DNA from: Pseudomonadota bacterium | Lineage (GTDB): Bacteria; BMS3Abin14 | Assembly (NCBI GenBank): GCA_003229755.1 | Contig: QIFJ01000040.1 | Location: 1-5,413 of the forward strand | Direction of reading: 5' to 3' | DNA: 5,413 bases | In this document: in pieces, positions 5,271 to 5,413 of the stretch | How positions within the stretch are numbered: the stretch's first letter is position 1 | How the letters are laid out: every line of letters starts with the position of its first letter | Notes under the pieces: generated by a model | Database searches by the model: none | Told to the model about the DNA's origin: nothing | What the model saw: only the letters and a program-made list of their open reading frames with translations | Position numbers and translations under genes: made by a program

Positions 5271-5290
5271 GAGGTTAGGAGAGGGTGAGT
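5271..5290 (+). repeat. 20-bp direct repeat, copy 2
   Basis: Identical over 20 bases to 2886-2905, same orientation. Here it follows the heptamer array and a hairpin, whereas copy 1 precedes them, so the same modules occur in a different order on the two sides of the ClC gene. Confidence 0.9.
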
Positions 5291-5299
5291 TATCACTTT

Positions 5300-5413
5300 T
5301 CATTTATCAATCAATCCCTTCCTGTAAATTGAATATGATACATCCCCATGTACTGCCTTCAGGAAATACCTGGACCCTAAAGGCAATAATATATACTGCA
5401 CAAGAATATCTCT
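5300..5413 (-). CDS. Possible C-terminal end of a leftward gene (partial, unidentified)
   Basis: From the right edge the minus strand is open for 37 codons to a TGA at 5302-5300. The residues include ILLPLGSRYFLKAVHGD and end RKGLIDK. They look protein-like and lack the repeat pattern of the neighbouring DNA, and the stop lies just outside the repeat region, as expected of a gene end. I do not recognise the family. An open frame this short is easily met by chance, and a plus-strand frame overlaps it, so the call is weak. Confidence 0.3.
   Translation of the reverse strand, partial: RDILVQYILLPLGSRYFLKAVHGDVSYSIYRKGLIDK

Noticed and set aside
5013..5290. CRISPR array
   Set aside because: The repeats are 7-bp, degenerate and contiguous, with no constant repeat and unique spacers.
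5335..5413. Plus-strand frame starting ATG at 5335 and open to the edge
   Set aside because: No Shine-Dalgarno sequence precedes it and the residues match nothing recognisable; an overlapping minus-strand frame is slightly more plausible.

Overview
The window reads as chromosomal DNA of a Gram-negative bacterium. The evidence is a Sec-type signal peptide on a periplasmic binding protein, Shine-Dalgarno-led genes and moderately GC-rich coding sequence. The gene mix and the degenerate repeats between genes remind me of uncultured Desulfobacterota (Deltaproteobacteria)-like genomes. That placement is an impression, not something the sequence proves.

Left part (1-780): two divergent transcription units share a short control region. 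Leftward runs the N-terminal part of a LivK-type ABC-transporter substrate-binding protein, cut by the window edge. Its leader carries what looks like a complete transcription attenuator: a promoter, a 33-codon leader peptide with three consecutive Trp codons, a hairpin built on those Trp codons, a candidate antiterminator strand next to the leader stop codon, and a strong intrinsic terminator 54 nt before the start codon. This suggests that a LivK-like transporter is induced by tryptophan shortage and imports tryptophan or a related aromatic compound. It is the most interesting feature of the window.

Middle (745-2779): rightward runs a two-gene operon, a small hotdog-fold thioesterase with the FlK-type Thr/Glu/His catalytic set, followed 10 nt later by a CPA1-family Na+/H+ antiporter with a long charged cytoplasmic tail.

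Right part (2780-5413): a ClC-family anion transporter with two C-terminal CBS domains runs leftward, convergent with the antiporter. It has the gating Glu and central Tyr but lacks the usual internal proton Glu. A 13-bp perfect inverted repeat abuts its ribosome binding site. Both intergenic regions flanking it (about 2838-2991 and 5013-5290) are made of degenerate 7-bp tandem repeats, hairpins and a shared 20-bp sequence. A short open frame at the far right edge may be the end of another leftward gene.

The antiporter and the ClC protein could both serve ion and pH homeostasis, but they are separate transcription units and no joint pathway is shown by the sequence.
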